Origin: Actinomadura oligospora ATCC 43269
Lineage (GTDB): Bacteria; Actinomycetota; Actinomycetes; Streptosporangiales; Streptosporangiaceae
Direction: 5' to 3'
DNA: 64,000 nt
Assembly (NCBI RefSeq): GCF_000518265.1
Contig: NZ_KI912410.1
Coordinates: 164,429-228,428, forward strand
The notes under the pieces were generated by a model. That model was given only the letters and a program-made list of their open reading frames with translations, was not told the origin of the DNA and searched no databases. Positions within the stretch are counted from its first letter, which is position 1. Each line of letters starts with the position of its first letter. Made by a program: the position numbers and the translations under genes. Of this stretch, positions 41,634-49,656 are shown piece by piece.

Positions 41634-42794
41634 TCAGGTGCGCTCGGGCGGTCGGGCCGCTGCGTGCAGGTCGGGGAGGGCGACCGGGGTGGCCGGGGCG
41701 TGCGGGTTCAGCGGGGTCCAGATCGGCGCGGTCAGGCCACCGGGGCGCGCGAGGCGGTCCAGCAGGACCGCGTGCGACACGGCGGCCACCGCGACCTCTC
41801 CGCTGCTCAGGCCGTTGCCATAGGTCTGCTTCAGCTGGTTCCAGACCAGGTCCATGCGGCGGGCCGCACGCTGGGGAGGCCCGGTGATGACCACCAGCAC
41901 CGGGGGGAACCAGCGTTCGCTGGTGGGGTAGCGGGTCCGCCAGCTCGACGGGCTGCTGGCGCGGGACGCCGCGTGGCGGTGCCGCCGGTACCGGTCGTAG
42001 GCGTGGAGCTTGTCGGCCAGCCGGTGCGCGCTGGTAGTCGCCCGGTCCAGCTCGACGAACAGCACCGGTGGCACCCCGCCATCGACCGCGCTGGGCTGGA
42101 GACGGATGACGGCGTCGGTGATGACCATCGATCGGCTGGACGATCCGGTCGGGTCCTGGGCGTTGCCCTGGCCGTGTGAGACCTCCACCTGGCAGTCCAG
42201 CAAGGCGGCGTGGTCGTGGGCCTCCAGGGTCGTCAGGAGTTCGGTGACCGCCAGGGCGTGGCCTTGCAGTGGCCCGGCTGCGGTCGCGGCCGTCATCCGG
42301 TACGGCCTGGCGAGGATCTCCGGGCTCGCTTCGGTCGCTACCGCTCCGGCGCGGGTCAGGAACCACACCTTGGTGCGGGGCGCGCCGCGCCGCCGGACCG
42401 CGCCCACCAGCCCGGCGCGGGCGAGCTTGCCGAGCTCGGCGCGGACGTACCGGGTGGAGGTGCTGCTGGGGCTGATGACCCGCCGGAGCTGCTCGGCGGT
42501 GGCCATCCGGCACTGGTACAGGGTCGCCATCACCCCCGCGCCCCCGCGACTGATCGATCCGATCACAGGATCGAGAAGGAACTCAGCGCTCTCACCACCC
42601 TTGCCACGCGCGGGTTGACCAGCGGAAACAGCGTGGTCGCGGGAAACGCGGGCGGCACCGCGACCGGTACCGGCAGCGGTACCGCGGGCGGTATCGCCCC
42701 CGGCACCGGCGACGGCGTCACCGTCCGGCGGTTCGGGAGGAGGAGAGGACGGGTGGACGAGGCGGAGCCGACCGGCTCCGGGTGTTCTGCTCAT
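41634..42794 (-). CDS. Replication-relaxation family protein
   Basis: A 386-residue protein of the replication-relaxation family, DNA-binding proteins of actinobacterial and Gram-positive mobile elements. After a low-complexity N-terminus (residues 1-85), a winged helix appears as MATAEQLRRVISPSSTSTRYVRAELGKLARAGLV and AGLVGAVRRRGAPRTKVWFL. The C-terminal half has the conserved VPPVLFVELDRATTSAHRLADK (E-x-D) and YDRYRRHR nuclease-like pattern. ATG 42794 begins MSRTPGAG; upstream is a repeat-rich region. Its role in relaxing or nicking DNA is an inference from the name and fold. Confidence 0.88.
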   Translation of the reverse strand: MSRTPGAGRLRLVHPSSPPPEPPDGDAVAGAGGDTARGTAAGTGRGAARVSRDHAVSAGQPARGKGGESAEFLLDPVIGSISRGGAGVMATLYQCRMATAEQLRRVISPSSTSTRYVRAELGKLARAGLVGAVRRRGAPRTKVWFLTRAGAVATEASPEILARPYRMTAATAAGPLQGHALAVTELLTTLEAHDHAALLDCQVEVSHGQGNAQDPTGSSSRSMVITDAVIRLQPSAVDGGVPPVLFVELDRATTSAHRLADKLHAYDRYRRHRHAASRASSPSSWRTRYPTSERWFPPVLVVITGPPQRAARRMDLVWNQLKQTYGNGLSSGEVAVAAVSHAVLLDRLARPGGLTAPIWTPLNPHAPATPVALPDLHAAARPPERT

Positions 42795-42889
42795 ATCCCG
42801 TTCAGGTCCACGGGCACCCCGGAAGGTGACAGGAACACCGGGGAGTTGAGGAGTGAAGTGGATCACATCAGCGGGCGGTGCGCGCCGGG

Positions 42890-43189
42890 CGCTCCTGGCC
42901 ACCCAAGGAGCGATACTTCGCCGGTCGCAGGAGCGCTCCTCACTGATCAGGAGCGCGCGCTTGTGCCCTCAGCGCGTCGGCAGATCTCGCCTCGGTGGGG
43001 AGCGGGACCCTTGACGCACCCTTGCCAACCCCTTGCCGCAGCCTCTTGACCTGCGGAAACCTGAGATGCCGCCTCGGACGCCGAAATCAACCCAGTGAGC
43101 GCTCCTGTAGGGGGTAGAGCGGAGCGCGGCGGGCTGTAGTGCGCTCCTCGAGGAGAGGAACGCTCCCTGCGGGAGCGGGAGCGGGAGCG
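42890..43189. repeat. Cluster of (A/G)GGAGCG repeats upstream of the replication operon
   Basis: AGGAGCG lies at 42906, 42929 and 42949, and its inverse CGCTCCT at 42890, 42934, 43100 and 43142. GGGAGCG lies at 42998, 43171, 43177 and 43183 (three overlapping tandem copies), with single-mismatch copies at about 43120 and 43161. The copies at 42929 and 42934 overlap as a perfect palindrome AGGAGCGCTCCT. Confidence 0.7.
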
Positions 43190-43359
43190 GGCTGCCGAGC
43201 GTGTCGAGGAACGACAAAGCCCCGCTGTCGGCGATGTGCCGGGCGGGGCTACTTGGGCACACCTGTGCCGCTGCACCCAATGTTGCACAAGATCAACGAC
43301 GGTGCCAAGTCGGGCTCGTCGACCGTGGTGAAGCGGCCACGCGCGGGCGCGTTTTGGGT

Positions 43360-43375
43360 CTGTGACTAGTCACAG
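43360..43375. promoter_or_regulatory. 16-bp perfect palindrome
   Basis: CTGTGACTAGTCACAG is an uninterrupted palindrome in a gene-free region. It may be a regulator binding site; no neighbouring regulator gene is obvious. Confidence 0.5.
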
Positions 43376-43428
43376 AGGCAGCGAACCTGCGGCGCGTGTG
43401 ACGGGTGTGGTCTGGCTGGGCGAAGAAA

Positions 43429-43457
43429 AGCCCGGACGGCGCGAGGCCGTCCGGGCT
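43429..43457 (-). terminator. Rho-independent terminator after the 217-residue protein gene
   Basis: Perfect 11-bp stem (43429-43439 with 43447-43457), 7-nt loop, followed on the minus strand by CTTTTCTTC. It is the only hairpin of the element with a clear U-tract. Confidence 0.85.
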
Positions 43458-43542
43458 GGCAGCTGGAGCCGGGACCCCTGACATCTGAGGGCCCGGCGGA
43501 TCGCACTACAGGGCGGTTCTCAGCGAGCCAGGCGCGGGGCGG

Positions 43543-44196
43543 TCACTGGGACTCGGACTCGGGCGGGTTCTGTCGGAGGTCGTCGGGGTCCAAGGTCCAG
43601 ACCTTGGTGGGCGGTGCGTGGTCCAAGACCTCCTCCACGAGGCCGCGCTGCTCCCACTGGCCCGGCGCCAGCGGTGCGACCGGCAGTGTCGGCCCGATCA
43701 GTTGCTCTACCCGCGACGCCCACTCGTCGACCTCGCGATAGTCGCCGGTGGTCGTTGAGTAGGCGGGGGCCGTGGTGATCACGGTGAGGAGCGGGTGCTG
43801 GTCCAGGATCACCGGGCGGCACGTTAGCTGCGCGCGGACGCCGGTGACGACGTCGATCGGCTGCCGCGTCATGGCGGTCAGCAGGTCGCGGTAGGGGGCG
43901 AGTTCGACCGGGTAGCCGTGGGTGACCGCCAGCACGGTCCGGATGGGCCAGTGCCCACAGGCGTGCCAGCCTGGGAAGGCTTCCTTCAGCCGGGCCAGGA
44001 CCAACTCGAGGGTGGCCGTGCGCGCGTCGGTGAGCACCACGGTCAGCGAGAACTGGGTGCGGGAGGACTCCCGGACCGTGGGTTCGATCCCGGCGATCGT
44101 CTTGATCACCTCCTCGAACTCGGCCCGTCGCTGCGGTTCGGCGCACGGGCCAGGCGGTCGGGTGACGGTCACGGGCATCAGCGTGGTCGTCGGCAT
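43543..44196 (-). CDS. Hypothetical protein of the element
   Basis: A 217-residue soluble protein with alternating alpha/beta composition and no recognised motif. The N-terminus (residues 1-20) is Pro/Thr-rich. GGAG lies about 6 nt before the ATG. It is the last gene before a real terminator and is preceded by the MazG-like gene with a hairpin in the gap, so it ends the operon. Not recognised. Confidence 0.75.
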   Translation of the reverse strand: MPTTTLMPVTVTRPPGPCAEPQRRAEFEEVIKTIAGIEPTVRESSRTQFSLTVVLTDARTATLELVLARLKEAFPGWHACGHWPIRTVLAVTHGYPVELAPYRDLLTAMTRQPIDVVTGVRAQLTCRPVILDQHPLLTVITTAPAYSTTTGDYREVDEWASRVEQLIGPTLPVAPLAPGQWEQRGLVEEVLDHAPPTKVWTLDPDDLRQNPPESESQ

Positions 44197-44262
44197 GCTT
44201 CTCCTGGGTTGGGGTTCTTGTCAGGGTTGTCTTGTTCGCTGTGTTCTGCCAGTGACGGCGAA

Positions 44263-44289
44263 GCCCGGGCGGCACGGGGCCGTCCGGGC
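44263..44289 (-). terminator. GC hairpin between MazG-like and downstream gene
   Basis: GCCCGGGCGGC / GCCGTCCGGGC (44263-44273 with 44279-44289), 11 bp with one G-U pair and a 5-nt loop. Confidence 0.6.
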
Positions 44290-44312
44290 GTGCGGATGCG
44301 GATCGGGTGTGG

Positions 44313-44828
44313 TCAGCGCGGGTCGCGCCAGCCGCGGGTGTACAGGATCTGGACTTTGGCGTCGACGGCCGCGCGCAGGTCGATGCCGATGGTGGTTGCG
44401 GCGTCCTGCGCGGCGATCGCGATGGAGGTCAGGTAGACCTCGGCGCCCTTGCCGTCGTTGTTGACGTAGCTGTCGAGGAACGATCCGGCGAGCCGGAACA
44501 GCCCAATGACGGGCAGGTCGGGGTTGTCGTCCGGCAGGAACTCGGGGACACGCCCGAGGGGCATGTCGAGGACGCACGCGGTGACGTACGTGGTGATGAG
44601 GACGTCGGCGAGTTCGGCGGCGACGTCGTTGAGGGTTCCGGTGCGCCGGGCCCGACCGCTCCAGCGCCGGTAGGCGGCCAGGAATTCGCCAGCCTCCTCG
44701 GCCAGCGCGAGCGCTTGGCGGACGCCTTCGCCCTCCCGGGGGAAGTGCTCGCGGAGCCGGTCGGTGATGTCCTCGGCGAGCCGGGCCATCTGGTCGGGGT
44801 CGGGACGGGACGACGTGGTGTGCGGCAT
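44313..44828 (-). CDS. MazG-like nucleotide pyrophosphohydrolase
   Basis: A 171-residue all-alpha NTP pyrophosphohydrolase-like protein. The metal-binding pattern E-x-x-E plus E-x-x-D is seen as ALAEEAGEFLAAYRRW and DVAAELADVLITTY. MazG-like enzymes hydrolyse NTPs or dNTPs to monophosphates; in mobile elements they may alter nucleotide or alarmone levels. ATG 44828 has GGGAG about 6 nt upstream. The frame runs on upstream but only as an unlikely Pro/Arg-rich stretch. Confidence 0.85.
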   Translation of the reverse strand: MPHTTSSRPDPDQMARLAEDITDRLREHFPREGEGVRQALALAEEAGEFLAAYRRWSGRARRTGTLNDVAAELADVLITTYVTACVLDMPLGRVPEFLPDDNPDLPVIGLFRLAGSFLDSYVNNDGKGAEVYLTSIAIAAQDAATTIGIDLRAAVDAKVQILYTRGWRDPR

Positions 44829-44881
44829 GTTGCTCCCTTGCTGCTCGGCGGTGTCGCTGGCGGGCGCCCACCGTGTGGACG

Positions 44882-45214
44882 TCAGTGGCGGCTTCGGCGG
44901 TAGGGGCGGGTGGCGCCGGGGCGGTGCTGGCGGGCCGTGCCGCCGCAGGCGTCGCAGGCGCGGAAGGCGTTGGAGAAATGCGAGCTGCGCTTCTTCCCGG
45001 TGCCGCGGCAGGCGCGGCAGGCTCGGTAGGGGTGGCGGCGGATCGAGACCAGGTAGCTGCCCAGCAGGACGAGCCCGAACACCAGCGCCAGGAACAGCAG
45101 GCCGCCCGCGCCGTTCGCGTCGTGGTGGAGGGCGGGCGGCGTGGTGGGGACCGGGCTGGGCGGCGCGGTGTTGATGAGGCGGACCAGTTGCAGGGGCACG
45201 CGGGAGATGTCCAT
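44882..45214 (-). CDS. Small membrane protein with zinc-finger motif
   Basis: A 110-residue protein with one transmembrane helix (residues about 37-58, LLFLALVFGLVLLGSYLV) followed by a cytoplasmic C-x-x-C-x-G-x-G segment (CRACRGTGKK) and a second CDACGGTA: two CxxC pairs that would bind zinc, DnaJ-like in spacing. Such proteins are frequent in AICEs next to the transfer gene; function unknown. It lies just before the TGAGCCGAT repeat cluster. Confidence 0.75.
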   Translation of the reverse strand: MDISRVPLQLVRLINTAPPSPVPTTPPALHHDANGAGGLLFLALVFGLVLLGSYLVSIRRHPYRACRACRGTGKKRSSHFSNAFRACDACGGTARQHRPGATRPYRRSRH

Positions 45215-45334
45215 GAGGGACTCGCTTTCGACCGGGTGATAGAGGTGCGCGCGCGAGGGGCGCGCGGCGGGCGCGTGGGGGCGTCCGGGCGGGCTCGCGG
45301 GTGCGGGCGGGTGCTACGGAGTGTGCGCGGCGGG

Positions 45335-45455
45335 ATCGGCTCACCCGATCGGCTCAATCGGCTCACCGGGAAAGGGGCTCGTCCACCACGCGTGCGCGTT
45401 GAGGGCCGGTGAGCCGATTCGTGAGCCGATCGGATGAGCCGATTCGTGAGCCGAC
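45335..45455. repeat. TGAGCCGAT repeat cluster (clt / transfer-site candidate)
   Basis: ATCGGCTCA occurs at 45335, 45348 and 45357; the reverse complement TGAGCCGAT at 45410, 45422 and 45435, plus TGAGCCGAC at 45447. The two groups face each other over 44 bases. They end 17 bases from the stop codon of the FtsK-like gene. Family knowledge: Streptomyces TraB proteins, FtsK-like with a C-terminal winged helix, recognise short TRS repeats in the clt locus near traB. Assignment here is inference. Confidence 0.75.
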
Positions 45456-45471
45456 TCCAACCCGCCGATGG

Positions 45472-47754
45472 TTACTGTCCGTGACCTTTGGTGGGGTCGT
45501 GGTCGGGGAGGTAGTAGCGGGCGGCAGGCCCCTGCCCGGCCAGCACGATGAGGTTGTTCCTGCGGAGGGAGCCCAGCCACCGGGCGGTGGTTTTGTTGGG
45601 CCTCTGCAGCAGGTCGTCCAGCTCGCTGCGGCGGGCTCCGGCGGGGCCGCGGTCGGCGAGGAACTGCAGGATCGCCTTGCGCGCGTCGTCGGGAACGGCG
45701 GTGTTGTCGATGGCGTGCTCGGCGGCGAACAGCTCGTCCAGTCCGGTGGGCTGGTCCGGTGTTGTGGCGGCGGAGCTGATGTAGTCGTCGATCTTCTCCA
45801 CCAGGCCGTGTGCGGCCTGGTCGACCTCCTGCTGGTTGGTGGTGTCGAATCCCCACCCGTCCTCGTCCGCCGGAGCACGCTCGCCGGATGGCCCGCCGGG
45901 GACGGGGACGTCGGCCGGTGCCGAGTCGGCACCGGCACGGATGGTGTCGGCGGGTGCGCCTGACCCGCCAGCGTTTGCGGTGGCGTGGGCGGGGACGGGG
46001 TGGCGGTCGGCGTAGCCGGGCAGTTTGGCGGCGATGTGGGGTTCGAGGGTGGCGTCGGCGGGGCCGTAGGCGGCGGCGAGGGCTTTGACGGTGTCGGGGT
46101 CGTGGAGGGCGCGGGTGCGTCCGGCTTGCCAGGAGCCGCCCTGGCGGGCCAGCAGGACGACGCCGGGGGAGCCGTCGCCGTAGCTGGTCATGTCGGGGCA
46201 GCCGCGCTTGTCCCAGTCGGGCAGGGCCTTGGTCATCTCGTTGGTGTTGGCGACGCGGCCGACGATGGTGGTGTAAGCGTTGGCGGATCCTTCCTTGTCG
46301 CCGGTGTGCTGGGCGACGTTGCGCTGCTTGGCGGTGACCATGACCATGCCGCCCGACCGGCCACGCTTGTGGATCTCGGCGATGACCGGCTTGATCTGGG
46401 TGGCGACCTCGGCGTTGTAGCCGGAGGCGGTGTCCTGCTCATCCACGACGACGATCACGATCGGGGCGGTCGCGGACGGCTTGTGGGTGCCACCGGCGCA
46501 GGCGATCGCGCGTTCGTCCAGCAGCGCGTCGATCCACTCGAAGATCTCCACTGCTGTGGCTTCCTCGCCGACACCGGCCTTGTCGTGCAGGTAGGCACCC
46601 CACAGGGAGGGGATGACTCCCTTGCCCAAGTCGATGGCGACGACCAGCACGTCATGGCATTCGGCGGCCTGCTGGACGATGTTGCTCAGCACGTTGGACT
46701 TGCCGCCGCCGTTGGACGCGACGATCTCGACGTGCCGGGCGCCGCCCTGGTCGAACAGGACCAGCTCCAGGTCTTCACCGGTCTCGGGGTCGGTGCCGAG
46801 GACGAACGGGCCGTCCAGAATCGAGCGGCTGCCCTTGGCAGCGGTGACCTGGCCGGGGGCCAGCTCGGCCACGGCCGGGTGCGACACCTCCTCGGTCCAC
46901 ATGTCACGCATCCGGATGGTGATCCACAGGATGCGGGCGTTCTTCTTCTCCTGGTCGACCTGGACCTGGTCGACGCCGATGCCGTAGCAGCGGGCGATCT
47001 GGACAGCGAGGTCTCCACGTTCCAGGCGGGCGCCGGACGGGCCGTCCACGCCGACATCGACCTTGAACCGGACGCCCACCTTGGTGGTCTTGGTGGCCAG
47101 CAGCGTGGAGCCTTCGAGTCCGGCGAGTCCGGCGATGGTCTCCCAGCGGGCTTGGACCTCGGCGGTACGGCGGCGCTGCTTGAGGACGTCGGACCAGGTG
47201 TAGGCCGACCACAGGCCGCTGGCGGCAAGGGAGTACCAGAGCAGGACCGGCAAGCTGGTCACGCCGGTATGGGCGGCGACGGCCAGCCACGTCGGGACTG
47301 CGGTGGTGATGGCGGCGATCGCACCGGAGTAGCGCGGCGATCCGTGGGTCTTGTAGGTCGCCACCCAGGCGGCCAGCGCGGCCGGGGGCGCGAACGCAGC
47401 GAGCGTGAAGGTGTCGTGCGCCAGGTACTGGTGGCTGAGCTGCCCAGCCGGATACAGGGCGGCCAGGCCAGTTCCGAGGCCGCGGGTGTCGGGAGACTGG
47501 GCGACCCAGCGGATGTAGCCGCGCATCGCGGCGCGCGCGACCAGGCCCGATCGACTGGGCTGCCTGCGGGGCCCGTGCCGGGTCTCCATCATCGACGCCA
47601 CGGGCTGGGGGATCGGGAACTCCTCGTATCGGGAGCCACGGCCGCGCTGGTGGCCGTGGCGGGCGCCGAACCGGCCGAACTGGCCGGTGCGGGAGAGGTA
47701 GGCGAACGAGGCGAACTGGTTGGATCGGCCGCGTCGGGCCGGACGACCGGGCAT
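45472..47754 (-). CDS. tra: FtsK/SpoIIIE-type DNA translocase (conjugal transfer protein)
   Basis: The 760-residue motor predicted to pump double-stranded element DNA into the recipient. Residues about 60-190 hold four membrane helices (from GYIRWVAQSPDT to LWYSLAASGLW). The motor domain follows, with Walker A EIVASNGGGKSNVL, Walker B APIVIVVVDEQDTA and the FtsK-like GRSGGMVMVTAKQRN. After a Pro/Ala-rich linker (about 600-665) a winged helix closes the protein (ARRSELDDLLQRPNKTTARW). ATG 47754 has the strong ribosome site GGAAGGAGAT. The repeat cluster just 3' may be its recognition site. Confidence 0.94.
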   Translation of the reverse strand: MPGRPARRGRSNQFASFAYLSRTGQFGRFGARHGHQRGRGSRYEEFPIPQPVASMMETRHGPRRQPSRSGLVARAAMRGYIRWVAQSPDTRGLGTGLAALYPAGQLSHQYLAHDTFTLAAFAPPAALAAWVATYKTHGSPRYSGAIAAITTAVPTWLAVAAHTGVTSLPVLLWYSLAASGLWSAYTWSDVLKQRRRTAEVQARWETIAGLAGLEGSTLLATKTTKVGVRFKVDVGVDGPSGARLERGDLAVQIARCYGIGVDQVQVDQEKKNARILWITIRMRDMWTEEVSHPAVAELAPGQVTAAKGSRSILDGPFVLGTDPETGEDLELVLFDQGGARHVEIVASNGGGKSNVLSNIVQQAAECHDVLVVAIDLGKGVIPSLWGAYLHDKAGVGEEATAVEIFEWIDALLDERAIACAGGTHKPSATAPIVIVVVDEQDTASGYNAEVATQIKPVIAEIHKRGRSGGMVMVTAKQRNVAQHTGDKEGSANAYTTIVGRVANTNEMTKALPDWDKRGCPDMTSYGDGSPGVVLLARQGGSWQAGRTRALHDPDTVKALAAAYGPADATLEPHIAAKLPGYADRHPVPAHATANAGGSGAPADTIRAGADSAPADVPVPGGPSGERAPADEDGWGFDTTNQQEVDQAAHGLVEKIDDYISSAATTPDQPTGLDELFAAEHAIDNTAVPDDARKAILQFLADRGPAGARRSELDDLLQRPNKTTARWLGSLRRNNLIVLAGQGPAARYYLPDHDPTKGHGQ

Positions 47755-47786
47755 GCGGGATCTCCTTCCCGAGAGGGCGGACAGAA

Positions 47787-47818
47787 CGGCGCCGCCCCGG
47801 CCGTGCGGGGCGGCGCCG
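47787..47818 (-). terminator. GC hairpin before the FtsK-like gene
   Basis: A perfect 12-bp stem (47787-47798 with 47807-47818), 8-nt loop, 33 bases before the start codon of the FtsK-like gene; either a terminator or a leader structure. Confidence 0.6.
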
Positions 47819-47860
47819 TATTCACCTGGAGGCGTGGTGGGCGGGTCAGTGGTGAGCGGG

Positions 47861-48217
47861 TCAGCGGCGGGGGAGAGGTCCCCGGCCGCGTCTGGGACGT
47901 CCGTTGGAGCCGACGATGCGCAGGCCACGGGCGGCGACGGTGCGGGCGTCTTCGAAGTGGTCGGCGAAGTTGACCGCCGACTGGCGGGCGAAGATGGCGG
48001 CTTGGTCGAGATCGTGGGCGGCCTGTTCGAACTGGGCGAGGATCGGTGCGGGCAGGCCGCGGCCAGCCAGGCCCTCGATCCACTCGTCGACCAGGTCGGA
48101 GGCGACGGCCATCAGGTCCCCGATCCCCAGGCAGGTGGCCAAGAACTCGCCATCGCTGTCGGGGTCGTCGAACTCCACCAGGTAGCCCCGGTGGTGTGGT
48201 TGGTGGCGCGGAGGCAT
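47861..48217 (-). CDS. Small helical protein, paralogue of the C-terminus of the next gene product
   Basis: A 118-residue protein. Residues 17-103 align without gaps to residues about 271-358 of the upstream 362-residue protein: D-x-P-D-(S/T)-D-x-E-F-L, then W, R-x-L-P, A-A, V-x-F, and F-x-(D/E)-A-R. The conserved part is helical and acidic; the C-terminal tail is Arg/Pro-rich (RPRRGRGPLPRR). GGGAG precedes the ATG. Function unknown; position beside the transfer gene suggests a transfer or spread accessory. Confidence 0.8.
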   Translation of the reverse strand: MPPRHQPHHRGYLVEFDDPDSDGEFLATCLGIGDLMAVASDLVDEWIEGLAGRGLPAPILAQFEQAAHDLDQAAIFARQSAVNFADHFEDARTVAARGLRIVGSNGRPRRGRGPLPRR

Positions 48218-48259
48218 CAGCGCTCCCTTCCAAAGGGCGAATGGGCGTGAGAAGCAGGG

Positions 48260-49348
48260 TCAGGCGGGGTCGTCGCCGGTGAACTCGATCCCGGTGCCCG
48301 CGATGTCGCGGGCCTCCGCGAACCAGACCTCGAACGCCACGGTGGCCATCGCGGCGCGGGCCGCGGCGTCCACCAGTTCCTCGGCGACCATGTAGAGCGG
48401 GCCGGTGACGATCGTCGGGAGGTTGCGGATCGCGACCTGGTCGGTCCAGTCCTCCACAGCGACGGCGATGCCACGCAGGATCTGCATCAGCTCGGCGGCG
48501 CTGTCGAGAAATTCGGCGTCGGTGTCGGGGACGTCCAGCTGCAGAGGACCCAGCACCCGCATCCGGGTCTGCGCCCGCTGGGGACGCCGGGCGCGGCCGG
48601 TGCGGCGGTTCCCGGTCGGGGCCAGCCGCTGCGCCTCGCGTCGCGTGGCCGGACGACTGGCTCCGCCGCCCGGAGCGGGGCCACCCGCCGGACCTGAACC
48701 AGGCGGAGGCCCGGCAGGACCTGCGGCGGGGCTTCTGCCTGGCGTGGCTGGGACCGGCCGGGCCCCGCCCGGACTACTCGCAGGGTTACCCGCCCGGGGG
48801 ACCGGGCCAGATCTGCCGCCGTTCGGCCCGGCCGGAGCGGGCACGCCCACGGCCGGGTTCCCACCCGAACTACCGGGCGGCTTGGGCGACGACCCCGACG
48901 GACCCGACGGCGCAGAAGGCCCGGAAGGCCCGGACGGGCCAGAGGGGCCGGAAGGTCCGGGGCCGCCGTTGGGGAACAGCACCGTGCCCTGCAGCGTGGG
49001 CCCGGAGGCCCCAGAGCGGGTGGTGGGCTTGCGGCGGAAGAACGTCGCGGTGCCTCCGTTGGCCTCGCGCTGCTGCCAGCGCGCCTCGGCCCACGGCTTG
49101 GCCGCCTTCCCCTTCTTCCACCCGGCGCGCGCGCCGACACCAGCGACCCGTCCGCCCAGGTCGGCGAGCGCGTCGGCGAGCATCGTCTCCTCAGTGCCAG
49201 GCGCACCGGACGCGTTCCACGCCTTGACCAGCAGCGAATCGGTCCGCGGAGGGCGCTGGCCTCGGGTGCCGCTTTGGGCCCGGTTCTTGCGGACGGCGTG
49301 GACGCCGCCCGCGAACCCGCCCGCTCCCAGCAGCAGCAGCTCAATCAC
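48260..49348 (-). CDS. Hypothetical protein with collagen-like linker and duplicated C-terminal domain
   Basis: A 362-residue protein. The first 20 residues are hydrophobic (IELLLLGAGGFAGGVHAVRK), perhaps a membrane anchor. Residues about 30-110 are basic; residues about 115-240 are low-complexity, including a short collagen-like Gly-x-x run (GPSGPSGPSGPSGPS) and much Gly/Pro/Ala. Residues 271-358 are a helical domain also present as the separate protein encoded downstream. Start GTG 49348 follows CGGAGGTG and overlaps the upstream stop by 4 bases. Not a known family. Confidence 0.78.
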   Translation of the reverse strand: MIELLLLGAGGFAGGVHAVRKNRAQSGTRGQRPPRTDSLLVKAWNASGAPGTEETMLADALADLGGRVAGVGARAGWKKGKAAKPWAEARWQQREANGGTATFFRRKPTTRSGASGPTLQGTVLFPNGGPGPSGPSGPSGPSGPSAPSGPSGSSPKPPGSSGGNPAVGVPAPAGPNGGRSGPVPRAGNPASSPGGARPVPATPGRSPAAGPAGPPPGSGPAGGPAPGGGASRPATRREAQRLAPTGNRRTGRARRPQRAQTRMRVLGPLQLDVPDTDAEFLDSAAELMQILRGIAVAVEDWTDQVAIRNLPTIVTGPLYMVAEELVDAAARAAMATVAFEVWFAEARDIAGTGIEFTGDDPA

Positions 49349-49656
49349 GACGCACCTCCGTGCTGGTTCGGGTCGGACATCACCGGCGGGACGCGGTGAC
49401 CGCGGGGCGGGCGCTGGCGCAGGTCGACGGCCACTACGACCGCCCACAGGACGGTGTACAGCGGCCATTGGACGGCGGCGACGGTCCACCAGGGCACGTC
49501 GAGGCCGAGCTGGGCACCGCCCGGGGCTGCGAGGAGAAACATCCACGCTCCCCAGGTGGGGCGGTTCCGCCAGGTGGACGAGGTGGCCTGGCGGAACGCG
49601 CCGGTCTCGGGCGTGCTCGCGCGGGTGTTGTTGATGTGGGTGGTCACTTCAGCCAT
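49345..49656 (-). CDS. Small membrane protein (Spd-like candidate)
   Basis: A 103-residue protein with two hydrophobic helices (around residues 30-46 and 53-77: WTVAAVQWPLYTVLWAVVVAV) and short cytoplasmic ends. ATG 49656 (MAEVTTHINN) lies inside the 3' end of the upstream small gene (13-base overlap), and its own stop overlaps the next start: tight coupling. Small membrane proteins in this position in AICEs and Streptomyces plasmids are called Spd (spread) proteins; that label is inference from position. Confidence 0.72.
   Translation of the reverse strand: MAEVTTHINNTRASTPETGAFRQATSSTWRNRPTWGAWMFLLAAPGGAQLGLDVPWWTVAAVQWPLYTVLWAVVVAVDLRQRPPRGHRVPPVMSDPNQHGGAS

Larger units (their letters stand above)
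42795..43542. other. 748-base gene-free region with repeats and palindromes
   Basis: No convincing gene was seen on either strand. It carries the (A/G)GGAGCG repeat cluster (42890-43189), an 8-bp stem pair AGCCCCGC/GCGGGGCT (43217-43253 region), the 16-bp palindrome at 43360-43375 and a terminator (43429-43457). It lies upstream of the replication genes and so should contain their promoter. Confidence 0.65.

Noticed and set aside
43210..43260. A tRNA-like or small-RNA gene around the GC hairpins
   Set aside because: No cloverleaf, T-loop sequence or anticodon arm could be drawn; the stems are simple hairpins.
45985..47973. A 662-codon open frame on the plus strand opposite the FtsK-like gene
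   Set aside because: It is a mirror frame of a high-GC gene: very Gly/Val/Asp-rich, no motif, no ribosome site, while the minus strand has clear Walker motifs.
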